DNA from: Marivirga atlantica | Lineage (GTDB): Bacteria; Bacteroidota; Bacteroidia; Cytophagales; Cyclobacteriaceae | Length of the DNA stretch: 64,000 nt | Direction of reading: 5' to 3' | NCBI RefSeq assembly: GCF_016734805.1 | Contig: NZ_JAERQG010000003.1 | Location: 310,001-374,000, forward strand | Part shown: positions 52,659 through 62,900 of the stretch, piece by piece | Numbering within the stretch: position 1 is the first letter of the stretch | Layout: each line of letters starts with the position of its first letter | Position numbers and translations under genes: made by a program | Notes under the pieces: model-generated | What the model saw: the letters and a program-made list of their open reading frames with translations, nothing else | The model's database searches: none | What the model was told of the DNA's origin: nothing

Positions 52659-53750
52659 ATGCTCAGTTATATAGTTTGGTCTCCCAAACCTTACATCGTT
52701 GATCTTGGCTTTACCGAATTACGATGGTATGGCTTACTTTTCGCGCTTGGTTTCATTATCTCCCAGCAGGTAATGTTTTATATCTTCAAGAAAGAAGGTA
52801 AACCTGAAAGACAAGTGGAAGTGCTTACACTCTATATGGTAATCGCTACAATTATTGGTGCGCGATTAGGACATGTATTATTCTATGAACCTGACAAATA
52901 TTTTGGAGACTTTTGGAGCCACCCTTTTGATTTCTTAAAAGTATGGGAAGGTGGTTTAGCAAGCCACGGTGGAGCAATCGGGATTTTAGTAGCTCTCTAT
53001 CTCTTTTCAAGAAAATATAAGGATATCAGTTATTTATGGATAGTTGATAGGATTGTAATAGTGGTAGCCATTACAGGCGCTCTCATAAGAACAGGAAATT
53101 TCATCAACTCAGAAATTATTGGCTTACCTACCGACAAAGCCATTGGTATAGTTTTCGGTAGAGATGTTGAAACTCGTGTAGCTTATCAAACATCAGCAAT
53201 AACCGATGTTAAAATAAAAAAAGTTAGTGAAAATGAATTTCCGACTGAGCTAGAAGCGGAAGGTCTACAGCCTATCATATTAAATGTCTCTTATGACAGT
53301 AAAAATGGAATGGAGGCGATACAACGCTATACGGAGGAAAAATTATTGAATGTGCTAGGCTCTGAGAAAATTAAGCAGTTTGCTTTGTTTAACCAGAATA
53401 CCACCATTCAATACGAAACCAATCCGGGCGTAATTACAGCTCGTATATTTGGACTGGGAATACCGCGGCATGCAGCACAGCTTTACGAAGCATTTTCTTG
53501 TGTGCTCTTATTTCTATTATTATTCTATTTATGGAATAAAAGTAGAAGCGGCTTGGCAGACGGAAGACTCTTCGGTATTTTCCTAATAGTATGTTTTGGC
53601 TTAAGGTTCTTCTATGAATTTATAAAAGAGAACCAGGTTGCCTTTGAAGATAATATTGCTTTAAATATGGGGCAATGGCTGAGTATACCGCTAGTTTTGG
53701 CAGGAGTATACTTAGTATTTAAATCAATTAGAGCAGAAAAAAGAATCTAA
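52659..53750 (+). CDS. lgt: Prolipoprotein diacylglyceryl transferase
   Basis: The 363-aa polytopic inner-membrane enzyme has the motifs [25 protein letters not shown] (catalytic His region) and [12 protein letters not shown], plus terminal helices including [11 protein letters not shown]. It is longer than the usual 260-290 aa because of an insert of about 80 residues (roughly 170-255). The insert sits in the periplasmic head between helices, a known Bacteroidota trait. It attaches diacylglycerol to lipobox cysteines, needed for the many lipoproteins here. Its stop overlaps the convergent yidD stop. Confidence 0.95.
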   Translation: MLSYIVWSPKPYIVDLGFTELRWYGLLFALGFIISQQVMFYIFKKEGKPERQVEVLTLYMVIATIIGARLGHVLFYEPDKYFGDFWSHPFDFLKVWEGGLASHGGAIGILVALYLFSRKYKDISYLWIVDRIVIVVAITGALIRTGNFINSEIIGLPTDKAIGIVFGRDVETRVAYQTSAITDVKIKKVSENEFPTELEAEGLQPIILNVSYDSKNGMEAIQRYTEEKLLNVLGSEKIKQFALFNQNTTIQYETNPGVITARIFGLGIPRHAAQLYEAFSCVLLFLLLFYLWNKSRSGLADGRLFGIFLIVCFGLRFFYEFIKENQVAFEDNIALNMGQWLSIPLVLAGVYLVFKSIRAEKRI

Positions 53751-53992
53751 GGGACAGGATCGTAGCCTGATCCTCCCCAAGGATGACATTTGCTTATTCT
53801 TTTGGCTGCAAGGGTTGAACCTTTAAATATGCCATGTTTCATAATGGCATTTTTAGCATACTCCGAACATGTCGGGGTAAAACGACAGGCTGCGGGGAAA
53901 AATGGTGAAATACCATATTGATAAATTACAATAGGCAAAGAAAAAGCCTTACGGACAAGGAATTTTATGTGTTTGGTATATGTATTGTTCAC
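53747..53992 (-). CDS. yidD: YidD membrane protein insertion efficiency factor
   Basis: The 81-aa protein has the YidD signature: [35 protein letters not shown], then [17 protein letters not shown]. It helps YidC insert membrane proteins. The stop codon overlaps the lgt stop by 3 nt. Its 5' end overlaps the annotated start of the divergent outer-membrane gene. Confidence 0.93.
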   Translation of the reverse strand: MNNTYTKHIKFLVRKAFSLPIVIYQYGISPFFPAACRFTPTCSEYAKNAIMKHGIFKGSTLAAKRISKCHPWGGSGYDPVP

Positions 53993-55534
53993 ATTACTAT
54001 TTTAAACAAAGATAAAAACATTATTAGCAGGATAGTTCCATATCATTTAAGAAACTTAAGCAAATTCGTAATTGTCTTGTTACTGTTATTTGCTGCAACA
54101 ATATCTTTTGCCCAAACCGATTCAACTCAACAAGAAAGCTCAAAAAATTTAATTAAATCTAAGGATAATGATCCTATAGTGTATGTAACTGCCATTGAAT
54201 ATCGTGGTAATAAAAAAACTAAAAAGAGAATCATTTCCAGAGAGGTTGATATTGAACCAAACGCCAGTTATGCTCTTTCAGATTTGGAGAAATTAATTGA
54301 GTTAGATGAGAATAAAATCTTTAACACTTCTTTATTCAACTCTGTTGTAGGCGAAATTATCTTTCCTGAAGATGGTAGTAATAGGGTGAAAATCATATTC
54401 TTTGTTGAGGAACGCTGGTACATTTGGCCAAGTGTTATTTTTAAGTTGGCAGATAGAAACTTTAGCGATTGGCTTTTTAACCAAAATGCCGCAACTGATA
54501 GATTTGAATATGGCCTTAAGTTTGATCAATTTAATGTAAGGGGATTAAATGAAAGGCTATCACTGCTGGCACAATTTGGCTTTAAGAAACGTTTCGGTTT
54601 TTTATATAGAGCACCTTACCTTAATAAGGAACAAAAACTTGGAATGGGTATAGCCTTCTATTATAGCGAATATGATCAGATTGATTATCTCAATCAAAGA
54701 GATAAGAGATTATTTATTGATGCCGATTCTTTATATGGCCCAGAGCGAGAAAGAGACATTATATCAACAGATGTAGCAACCAAAGTTGATTTTACCTATC
54801 GTGAATCTTTTTATAATACTCACACTTTTGCAGCAATTTATAGACGTAGCTGGGTTGTTGATACCATTCTAAATATTAATCCTGAGTACTATGATGGTGA
54901 TGATAATATTCAGAATTCCATTGATTTAACTTATAATTTTACTAGAGATTTCAGAGATAGAAATAACTATCCTTTAAATGGCTTTTATATAAGTGGTACT
55001 CTAGTTAAGAGGGGGTTAGGAATATTTGGAGATATCAATCAGGGAAGTGCTGACATGCGTGTGGCTATTTATAACCCACTCTATAAAGAGAGAGTCTATT
55101 TAGCTAGCTCTATTTCAGGTTATACTAGTTTTCCTCAGCAGCAAGCTTATACTAACAGGCTTGGTTTGGGTTTTGCCAACAATTTACTAAAAGGCTATGA
55201 ACTTTATGTGATTCAAGGTCAACACTACCTGATGCAGAAAAATGAATTAAAGCTTAGATTATTTAGTGTTGAAGGCAACCTTGGTAAATGGATGTTTTTA
55301 AAGCAATTTAGAAAAGTACCACTATCTGCCTATTTCAAGATTTATTTTGATCAAGGTTATGTACAGAATAATTTAAATCAGAACATCAACTCAATATTAA
55401 CCAACAAATATATCTACAGTGTAGGTGCTGGTCTTGATTTGGTAACTTATTATGACGCTGTTCTTAGAATAGAATATTCGTTGAATTCATTGGGTGAGGC
55501 TGGCTTATTTATTAACGTGAAATCAGGTATTTAA
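53918..55534 (+). CDS. POTRA/beta-barrel outer-membrane protein (BamA/TamA-like)
   Basis: The protein has up to 538 aa. A signal peptide core ([17 protein letters not shown]) begins about residue 50, so the true start is uncertain. The ATG at 53918 would overlap divergent yidD by 75 nt, and downstream choices are a GTG at 53969 or rare ATT codons. A POTRA-like domain ([17 protein letters not shown]) precedes an aromatic-rich Omp85-type barrel ([20 protein letters not shown], then [22 protein letters not shown]). It probably assists outer-membrane protein or lipid transport; the substrate is unknown. Confidence 0.8.
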   Translation: MINYNRQRKSLTDKEFYVFGICIVHITILNKDKNIISRIVPYHLRNLSKFVIVLLLLFAATISFAQTDSTQQESSKNLIKSKDNDPIVYVTAIEYRGNKKTKKRIISREVDIEPNASYALSDLEKLIELDENKIFNTSLFNSVVGEIIFPEDGSNRVKIIFFVEERWYIWPSVIFKLADRNFSDWLFNQNAATDRFEYGLKFDQFNVRGLNERLSLLAQFGFKKRFGFLYRAPYLNKEQKLGMGIAFYYSEYDQIDYLNQRDKRLFIDADSLYGPERERDIISTDVATKVDFTYRESFYNTHTFAAIYRRSWVVDTILNINPEYYDGDDNIQNSIDLTYNFTRDFRDRNNYPLNGFYISGTLVKRGLGIFGDINQGSADMRVAIYNPLYKERVYLASSISGYTSFPQQQAYTNRLGLGFANNLLKGYELYVIQGQHYLMQKNELKLRLFSVEGNLGKWMFLKQFRKVPLSAYFKIYFDQGYVQNNLNQNINSILTNKYIYSVGAGLDLVTYYDAVLRIEYSLNSLGEAGLFINVKSGI

Positions 55535-55535
55535 G

Positions 55536-56180
55536 CTATTCAATATCCTTGAGACTTACTTTTATCTTTTTACCTCGCATATTGAAGTAATACCAACTTC
55601 CTACTTTCTTGCCTTCATCAAAATTGCCTTCGTAAGTTTTTCTACCCTGCTCATCATAATATTTCCATTTACCAGACTCTAATCCATTTAAATAACTTCC
55701 TTCTTGAATAAGAATCCCCTGTTCATTATAAAACTTCCAGTAGCCATGAGGCAAGCCTTCTTTATAATTCCCTATTTGGCGTAACTCACCATTATTAAAA
55801 TAGAATAGCCATTTTCCATGGTACTGACTATCGAGGTAATTTCCGTTTTTCTCCAGTTGTCCATTTGGGTAGAAATACATACTGGAATCCTGCAATTGAC
55901 CATATTGCCAAAACTCTTTCGCTTTTATTGTACCTGATGGATAATAGTAAACAACAGAATCATGCAATTGACCTTTTTGATAATGTTCAACAACATTTTT
56001 GGCACCAGAAGGAAAATACATAATCCACTCTCCCACTTTGTCTCCATTATATAAAGCTCCAAAGCTTCTTAAAGCACCATTATTATAAAAGGTACTATCT
56101 ATGCTTTGAGCATTTAAAGAAAAACTAAAAAGTAAAGAGGTAAATATAAAAGCTGAAAAAAAATAAATCCTTTTAATCAT
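55536..56180 (-). CDS. Secreted MORN-repeat protein (YwqK-like)
   Basis: The start is chosen at MIKRIYFFSAFIF, which gives a standard signal peptide; a longer ATG frame begins at 56210. The mature protein is made of about seven MORN_2/YwqK-type repeats (YNNGALRSFGALYNGDKVGEW, YPNGQLEKNGNYLDSQYHGKW, YDEQGRKTYEGNFDEGKKVG). Databases label such proteins YwqK antitoxins, but the repeat is a general beta-hairpin scaffold and no toxin partner is seen. The gene is convergent with the barrel gene, one base apart. Confidence 0.8.
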   Translation of the reverse strand: MIKRIYFFSAFIFTSLLFSFSLNAQSIDSTFYNNGALRSFGALYNGDKVGEWIMYFPSGAKNVVEHYQKGQLHDSVVYYYPSGTIKAKEFWQYGQLQDSSMYFYPNGQLEKNGNYLDSQYHGKWLFYFNNGELRQIGNYKEGLPHGYWKFYNEQGILIQEGSYLNGLESGKWKYYDEQGRKTYEGNFDEGKKVGSWYYFNMRGKKIKVSLKDIE

Positions 56181-56224
56181 TTTTGGTATTTTGGTAAGCA
56201 AAGCGTTCAACCATTAGCCAAGTC

Positions 56225-57043
56225 ATGCAAAAAACGGTTCTACTCCTTCTAGTGTTTTATTTCGTTCTAAACGGATTAGCTGCACAGTCGATATTTGAAC
56301 CTCTTGGAGCAAGAAATATTGCATTGGCCAACACTGCTACAACAATTTCAGATATTTGGTCAGGATTTCATAATCCTGCGGGAATAAGTAAGGTAGATGT
56401 GCTGACATCGTCAGTTTTCTTTCAGAATAAATATAATTTAGAAGGATTTAATAGTATGGCAGCTATAATAGCTTCCCCTATCCCCTCAGGTAGTTTGGCC
56501 ATAGGCGTAAACAGATTTGGTGATGGCCTATACAACGAACATAGAGTATCAGCAGCTTATGGCTCTCAAATAGGGATCATTCAAATTGGTGGCAGAGCAA
56601 GCTACTTGCAGTATTTTGTTCAGGGTTTTGGTACAGCTACAACCTATTCATTAGACTTTGGCGTAATTGCCAGCCTAACCAAAACGCTTACTATAGGTGC
56701 TAATGCATACAACATTTCTCAGTCCGTAATTAGTGAACAAGATGAAGAGGAAGTTCCCACCTTGTTAATGCTAGGTATACAATATAAACCTGTGGAGTAT
56801 TTCTTCATCAATACAGAAATAGAGAAAAACTTAAACATGCCTGCCTTTGTCAAACTGGGGCTTGAATATACTATTACCGAACGTTTCTTTTTAAGAACTG
56901 GCATTCAGTCGGATACTTTTGAGAGCTTTTATGGGTTTGGAATGAAGTTCTTCGGGTTTCGATGTGATTACGCATTAAGCCTTCACCAAGAGTTAGGCAT
57001 TTCAAACGCAATCAGCCTTCAGTATAAAATTCAAAAGCAATGA
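56225..57043 (+). CDS. PorV/FadL-like outer-membrane protein
   Basis: The 272-aa protein has a signal peptide (TVLLLLVFYFVLNGLAAQ). The N-terminus after cleavage (PLGARNIALANTATTISDIWSGFHNPAGIS) is the PorV/FadL-type plug signature. Amphipathic strands follow to the end. It is probably an outer-membrane barrel used in transport or type IX secretion-related export. Its stop overlaps the next gene's start by 4 nt, forming an operon of three envelope genes. Confidence 0.82.
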   Translation: MQKTVLLLLVFYFVLNGLAAQSIFEPLGARNIALANTATTISDIWSGFHNPAGISKVDVLTSSVFFQNKYNLEGFNSMAAIIASPIPSGSLAIGVNRFGDGLYNEHRVSAAYGSQIGIIQIGGRASYLQYFVQGFGTATTYSLDFGVIASLTKTLTIGANAYNISQSVISEQDEEEVPTLLMLGIQYKPVEYFFINTEIEKNLNMPAFVKLGLEYTITERFFLRTGIQSDTFESFYGFGMKFFGFRCDYALSLHQELGISNAISLQYKIQKQ

Positions 57044-59106
57044 AGTGGATAGTTCTACTGACTTTATTACTTTTTTGGTCAGCATTTCTATTGGCACAGG
57101 ATACTGACAACTTCGATCTTGAAGATTTTATAGAAAGTAACTTTCCTATTCAGGATGATGACACAAACTATGAAGACATTTACGAATCTTTATTTCAACT
57201 TTATCAATCTCCTATCAATCTAAATCAGGCGACCAGGCAAGATTTGCAATCACTTTTTGTATTAAGTAACCTACAAATCAACAGCTTTCTTGAGTATAGG
57301 ACCAAAAACGGCAAACTCTTAAGTATTTATGAGCTTCAAGCTATCCCAAGTTTCGACCTGCCAACCATAAGACAAATTTTACCCTTTGTTCAAGTTGATG
57401 AAACTGTTTTACAAGCTGACAATCGGCCATTGCTTAAAAGAATAACCAGTGAAAAGAACAATTATCTCATTATAAGATCCGATCGAGTATTAGAGCAAAA
57501 GGAAGGATTCTCTACTGAAGATAGCTCGAGAGCATATCTAGGTGATCCAAACAGACTTTATTTAAGATACAGAGTGCAACACACCAATGACTTTAGTATT
57601 GGCTTCACGGCAGAAAAAGATGCCGGAGAACAACTCAACTGGAATCCTAAGAATAATCAGTTTGGCACAGATTTTTTCTCTGCACATTTTCAACTACAGA
57701 ATCAAGGCAAATTAAAAAACATAATCATTGGCGATTATCAATTGCAGTTTGGCCAGTCCTTGGTATATGGTGCTGGTTTTGCTTTAGGAAAAGGAGCAGA
57801 AACTGTTGCGACTGCCCGTAGGAGTAACTTAGGAATATTACCTTATACCTCCGTACTGGAAACTAACTTCTTCAGAGGAGCAGCTGCTACTTACAAAATA
57901 TTTAAAAATTTAGACTTAACAGTTCTTTATAGCTACAACCAGCTCAATGCAAATGTGCAAACAGACTCCATCCAAAGTGCAGAGGAGTTTTTTACTTCTA
58001 TCAGGCTGTCTGGCTTGCATAGAACGGCAAGAGAACTTGCTGCAAAAAATAGCATAACCGCTCAAAATTTTGGTGGTAACCTATTGTTCCACACAAAATC
58101 TGAAAACCTAAACATAGGCCTCAACTATTTACAAACTATTTATGACCAACCTCTATTGAGGAATCAATCTAAGTACAACCAATTTGAATTTGAAGGAAAA
58201 CAAAATTTCGTAAGCACACTTTTCTCTAACTATTACTGGAGAAACTTCCATCTTTTTGGAGAAGCAGGCCTAAGCCAATCTGGTGGAATAGGGGCTATCG
58301 GTGGTTTAATAGCATCAATCTCGAATGGCCTTCAAATGAGTGTGGTTCTTAGAAATTATGAGAGAAATTTTCACACATTTTATGGAACTGCATTTGGTGA
58401 AAACAGCAGGAATATTAATGAGAAAGGCATCTATCTGGGGCTAAAAAAACAATTTAACAGAAGCTTCTCTATAGCTACCTATTGGGACAAATTTAATTTC
58501 CCTTGGTTAAAATATCAGGCAGATGCTCCCAGTAATGGAAGTGAATATTTGGCTCGATTAACCTATAAATTTAACAAGCAACTATCAGCATATGCACAAT
58601 TAAGGGTTGAAAACAAAGAACGCAATGTTGATAATACAGATAATTCAAACACATACGCTTTGGCCAGTGGGCAAAAACGAAATTATTTGATCAATTTCGA
58701 TGTAAGACCTAAAGGCATTCTCAATCTAAAAACTCGTTTACAATTTAGTGAATATCTACTGCAGGGCGAATACTCAAATGGATTGGCTTTGCTTCAGGAT
58801 GTTAATTTTGATTGGAACAGGTTTAAGATAAGTACCAGATATGCCATTTTTGATACTGATGATTTCCAAAACAGACAGTATCTTTACGAGAAGGACGTAC
58901 TTTATGCTTTTTCCATACCGGCCTATCAAAATACAGGAACCCGTACTTACATTTTAGCTCAATATAACGTAAGCAAAAAAATAAGGCTCTGGGCCAGGTG
59001 GGCACAATTCAAATATATTGATACTGAAAGTATTGGAAGTGGCACGGAAGAAATTAAGGGAAACACACGTTCAGAAGTTAAATTTCAAATAATGCTAAAG
59101 TTTTGA
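57040..59106 (+). CDS. Helix-hairpin-helix outer-membrane barrel protein
   Basis: The 688-aa protein has a signal peptide (IVLLTLLLFWSAFLLAQ). Residues about 60-125 contain a ComEA-like HhH pair (SPINLNQATRQDLQSLFVLS, NGKLLSIYELQAIPSF). The remaining 550 residues are a large amphipathic-strand barrel ending in a terminal aromatic (VKFQIMLKF). An HhH DNA-binding module on an outer-membrane barrel suggests DNA handling at the surface, but this is inference. It overlaps both neighbours by 4 nt. Confidence 0.82.
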   Translation: MKWIVLLTLLLFWSAFLLAQDTDNFDLEDFIESNFPIQDDDTNYEDIYESLFQLYQSPINLNQATRQDLQSLFVLSNLQINSFLEYRTKNGKLLSIYELQAIPSFDLPTIRQILPFVQVDETVLQADNRPLLKRITSEKNNYLIIRSDRVLEQKEGFSTEDSSRAYLGDPNRLYLRYRVQHTNDFSIGFTAEKDAGEQLNWNPKNNQFGTDFFSAHFQLQNQGKLKNIIIGDYQLQFGQSLVYGAGFALGKGAETVATARRSNLGILPYTSVLETNFFRGAAATYKIFKNLDLTVLYSYNQLNANVQTDSIQSAEEFFTSIRLSGLHRTARELAAKNSITAQNFGGNLLFHTKSENLNIGLNYLQTIYDQPLLRNQSKYNQFEFEGKQNFVSTLFSNYYWRNFHLFGEAGLSQSGGIGAIGGLIASISNGLQMSVVLRNYERNFHTFYGTAFGENSRNINEKGIYLGLKKQFNRSFSIATYWDKFNFPWLKYQADAPSNGSEYLARLTYKFNKQLSAYAQLRVENKERNVDNTDNSNTYALASGQKRNYLINFDVRPKGILNLKTRLQFSEYLLQGEYSNGLALLQDVNFDWNRFKISTRYAIFDTDDFQNRQYLYEKDVLYAFSIPAYQNTGTRTYILAQYNVSKKIRLWARWAQFKYIDTESIGSGTEEIKGNTRSEVKFQIMLKF

Positions 59107-59828
59107 AGAAAGATAGCTACTACATTGTCTTGCTTATAATATTGCTTTCATCATGCAAAAGAACTACTCCTGCAGAAATGCTTTTCGGCACATGGGAAGT
59201 AGCCAAAATTGTTGAAAACAGTCATAATGTAACAGATCAATATTTTGACAACACAACAGCTTATTTACAGCTAAGCCAATCCGGAATATACCAAGTTGGC
59301 TTGATGGATTCGACAAGTGATAAAAATTGGACTGCTTATCCTGAAACCAATCAGTTGGTTTTGCTTCAAGGTGGCTTAATTGATGATATTAAAAAATGGC
59401 AAGTGCGAGCGGCAGATAATCAGCTTCAGTTAATTTATCCTAGCAGAGCTTTGAAGATTACTTTGAATAGACTGAAGAAATTGCCTGAATTAACATTCAA
59501 AACTCCTCAGGACTTTGTTGGTAAATGGGTAGTTGAAAAAGTTACAATTAACGGCAATAACAGCACCTCAAACTATGCCTTTCCAGATAGGTGGATTATC
59601 CTCTCTGAAAATGGTCGCTTTTATAATGGTGAAAACAACGAAGACCAAAACACCGGTTTCTGGAAGACCAATGAATCGTTAACTAAAATAGAATTTCGGG
59701 CTGATAAAAAAGATGATAGCCCTGCCCTCTCCTTTCATGTTGCTAATGAAACCATTTGGTACCAGAAGCAACAATCCGTTAATGAAAAACATGCAGTAAA
59801 AATCTATTTTAAAAAGGAAGATAGTTAA
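59103..59828 (+). CDS. Lipocalin-like lipoprotein
   Basis: The start is a TTG inside TTTTGA, overlapping the upstream stop by 4 nt, with no better start nearby. The 241-aa lipoprotein has Cys18 in ILLSSCKRTT. Two similar halves each start with a TWEV/KWVV strand (LFGTWEVAKIVE, FVGKWVVEKVTI), as in lipocalin-like domains. It is the third gene of the outer-membrane operon. The function is unknown. Confidence 0.75.
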   Translation: MKKDSYYIVLLIILLSSCKRTTPAEMLFGTWEVAKIVENSHNVTDQYFDNTTAYLQLSQSGIYQVGLMDSTSDKNWTAYPETNQLVLLQGGLIDDIKKWQVRAADNQLQLIYPSRALKITLNRLKKLPELTFKTPQDFVGKWVVEKVTINGNNSTSNYAFPDRWIILSENGRFYNGENNEDQNTGFWKTNESLTKIEFRADKKDDSPALSFHVANETIWYQKQQSVNEKHAVKIYFKKEDS

Positions 59829-59896
59829 GCGCACAAATTAATCGTTCTTTTTAGTGCATTAGCTTACTTCAAATTATCTAGTTCAACAAAAAATTA

Positions 59897-59904
59897 TAAA
59901 TTTG
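59897..59904 (+). promoter_or_regulatory. -7 box of smc
   Basis: TAAATTTG fully matches TAnnTTTG, 40 nt upstream of the smc start codon. No TTG is found at the -33 distance, so the promoter may be weak or activated. Confidence 0.45.
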
Positions 59905-59944
59905 CTATCCGCTAAATTTTAAAGCAGGGATTTACCAGCAATTA

Positions 59945-62900
59945 ATGCAGCTAACCAAACTAGAAATAAAGGGGTTTAAAAGTTTTGGTGACCGTATGGT
60001 TATCAACTTTGATAAAGGAATTACAGGTATTGTAGGTCCTAATGGCTGTGGTAAATCCAATGTTGTTGACAGTATCCGTTGGGTACTGGGAGAGCAAAAA
60101 ACACGCGCACTACGCTCCGATAAAATGGAGAATGTAATCTTCAACGGTACCAAAAAAAGAAAGCAAAGTAACCTGGCTGAAGTTTCCTTAACTTTCAACA
60201 ACACTAAAAATCTTTTACCAACTGAATATGCCAATGTTACAATCACCAGGCGCTACTACAGAACTGGTGAAAGTGAATACTTACTTAATGGAGTAAGTTG
60301 CAGACTTAAAGACATCACTAACCTTTTTATGGATACTGGTATTAGCTCAAATAGCTATGCCATTATTGAATTGAAAATGGTTGATGACATCCTTACTGAT
60401 AAGGATAACAGCCGAAGAGGTTTATTCGAAGAAGCTGCTGGTATTAGCAAATTCAAAATTCGTAAGAAAGAGACTTTAAAAAAGCTAGACGATACTGATG
60501 CCGACTTAGATAGAGTTGAGGATTTACTTTATGAGATAGAGAAAAACCTCAAATCACTTGAAAAGCAGGCTAAACAAGCGCAGAAGTTTTACGAATACAA
60601 AGAGACTTACAAAGAAAAAAGCGTTTTACTAGCCAAAAAAACTGTCGCTGAAAAGCGAGACCAATTTCTGACGCTTAACAAACAGCTCGGAGCTGAAAAT
60701 GATAAAAAAGTTAGCCTTAACAGGCAACTGGCAGAATACGATGCTAAGCTAGAACAGGCAAAAGCAGATCTGGTTAAACAGGAAAAGCTTTTGTCTACCC
60801 GGCAGAAAGCCCTAAATGAACATGTGAATAAAATCAGATCTTACGAAAGTGAGAAGAAGATTAAGAATGAAAGGCTTCGTTTTCTGCAAGATAAAAGTGA
60901 CAACCTAAAACAGCAGATTGAGCAAGATAAGCAAAGTAATGAAAGAGCTTCTTTCAGTATAAAGAGCTTAACTCAGGAGTTAGAATCTGCTCAAAAAATA
61001 TTTGCGGAGACTACTACTCGAATTGAAAGTCTAAAATCTGAATACGAAGCTCAAAAAGAGAAAACTGTTGCAATTCGTGAAGAGGTTAACACTTTAAGCA
61101 AGCAGCAACAGTCACTGAAAGATGATGTTTATCAGTTGAATAAATCTTTAGAGATAAAAGAAATTCAGCTTTCGTCAGTTAAACAAGAACTAGAGAAAAG
61201 TACAACTGACAGCTCTGAACAAAGTGCCAGTGTAGCTGAATTTGATGAGAAGATTTCTACCCTCTCCGCTCTTTTGAAAGAAAAGAATGAATATCTTCAG
61301 AATCTTAAAAACAAGGAAAACCATCTTAATGAGCAAATAGAAGATCATGTAAAAACGATTGAGCTGATAAAAGATGAGCTAACACAATCCAGCCGAAAGC
61401 TAGATGCCACGGAAAACGAATATAACCTTACCAAGTCATTGGTAGATAATTTAGAAGGTTTTCCTGAAGCTATTAAATTCTTAAAGAAGAGTTCGAAGTG
61501 GGGTAAAAATGCGCCACTTTTATCTGACATTCTAACAACATCAGAGGATTATAGAATCACAATTGAGAACTTCCTTGAGCCTTATATGAACTACTATATT
61601 GTAGACACAGAGGCCCAGGCATTTGAAGCAATCAATTTACTAAGTGATGCAAGTCGCGGAAAGGCACATTTTTTCATTCTCGATAGTTTTGAGAAGTTTA
61701 TACCATCAGATACCAAGCTCTTTGACAACGCTATTGCGGCTACTGAAATAGTTGAGTTTGATGCCAAGTACAAAAAGCTGATAGCCTACATTTTAGATAA
61801 CGTTTATGTTGTTCAAGGCGATTACCAAAAAATGCCTGAAGATGCGGATTGCACTTTTATTACCCAAAGTGGTAAAGTGACCAAGCGTAAATTCAGCATG
61901 TCGGGTGGCTCCGTGGGTTTATTTGAAGGTAAGAGAATTGGTCGTGCCAAGAATCTGGAGAAACTTCAGGAAGAAATTAAGAAGCTGAATAAAAGCATTA
62001 TTTCTATTAAAGACTCACTAGCTCAGCGCCAGAAGGATCTTGAAAACCTAAGGCAGCATAGCTACCGAGAAAATATAGAAAACCTTCAAACTGAAATTAA
62101 TGAGGTTAATTCGGAATATGTTTCAGTAAAAACCAAGCAGGAACAGTTTGCTGAAATGCTTTCCAGCGCAGCCAATAAGCGCGAAGATCTGGAGAGTAAA
62201 AGAGAGCAACTTACCGAAGAGATTGAAGCAATAAAACCTGAATCAAAAGAGAAAAGTGGCCGACTTCAGGAAATAGAAAGCAGACTAGATATCATCCGTG
62301 AGGATTTAGAAAGTCATGATGAACTGCTCAATCAAAAATCCACCGTCTTCAACCAGGAAAATATAGAATTTCATCAGCAGGAAAACAGGGTTAATAGCCT
62401 GGAAAATGAAATTACTTATAAACAAAATGCTTTCGACAGCAGCAAAGAGCGCTTAGAGAAAAATCAGTCTGAGCTTAAAAAGAATGAGGAAGATATCAAA
62501 AACCTCATTGACACCGCAGAAACCAATGATGATGAATTATTGGGCATGTACGATGAGAAAGAACAGATTGAGCTGGGGGTAAACGAAGTAGAGAAATCAT
62601 ATTACGCTGCCCGTGGTGAGATTGATGAGGTTGAAAAAGAAAGTAGAAACATCCAGCGAAACAGAGAACAAGTTGATGAATTAGTACTGGAGCTTCAGAA
62701 TAAACTAAACGAAACCAAGCTTTCTCTGAACAGTGTAAAAGAGCGTTTATCAGTTGAGTTCAATATTGATCTCGACAAAATAATGGCAGCCGAAGAGGAT
62801 GATCAGGATGAAGTAGACCACAGTGACGTTGACACGCTTAGAGAAGAAGTAAGCAAGCTTAAAGAAAGAATGGATCGCATTGGTCCTATTAACCCGATGG

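Noticed and set aside
55536-56210. YwqK-type antitoxin of a toxin-antitoxin system
   Set aside because: MORN_2 repeats are often given this name automatically. No toxin gene is adjacent, and the protein is secreted.
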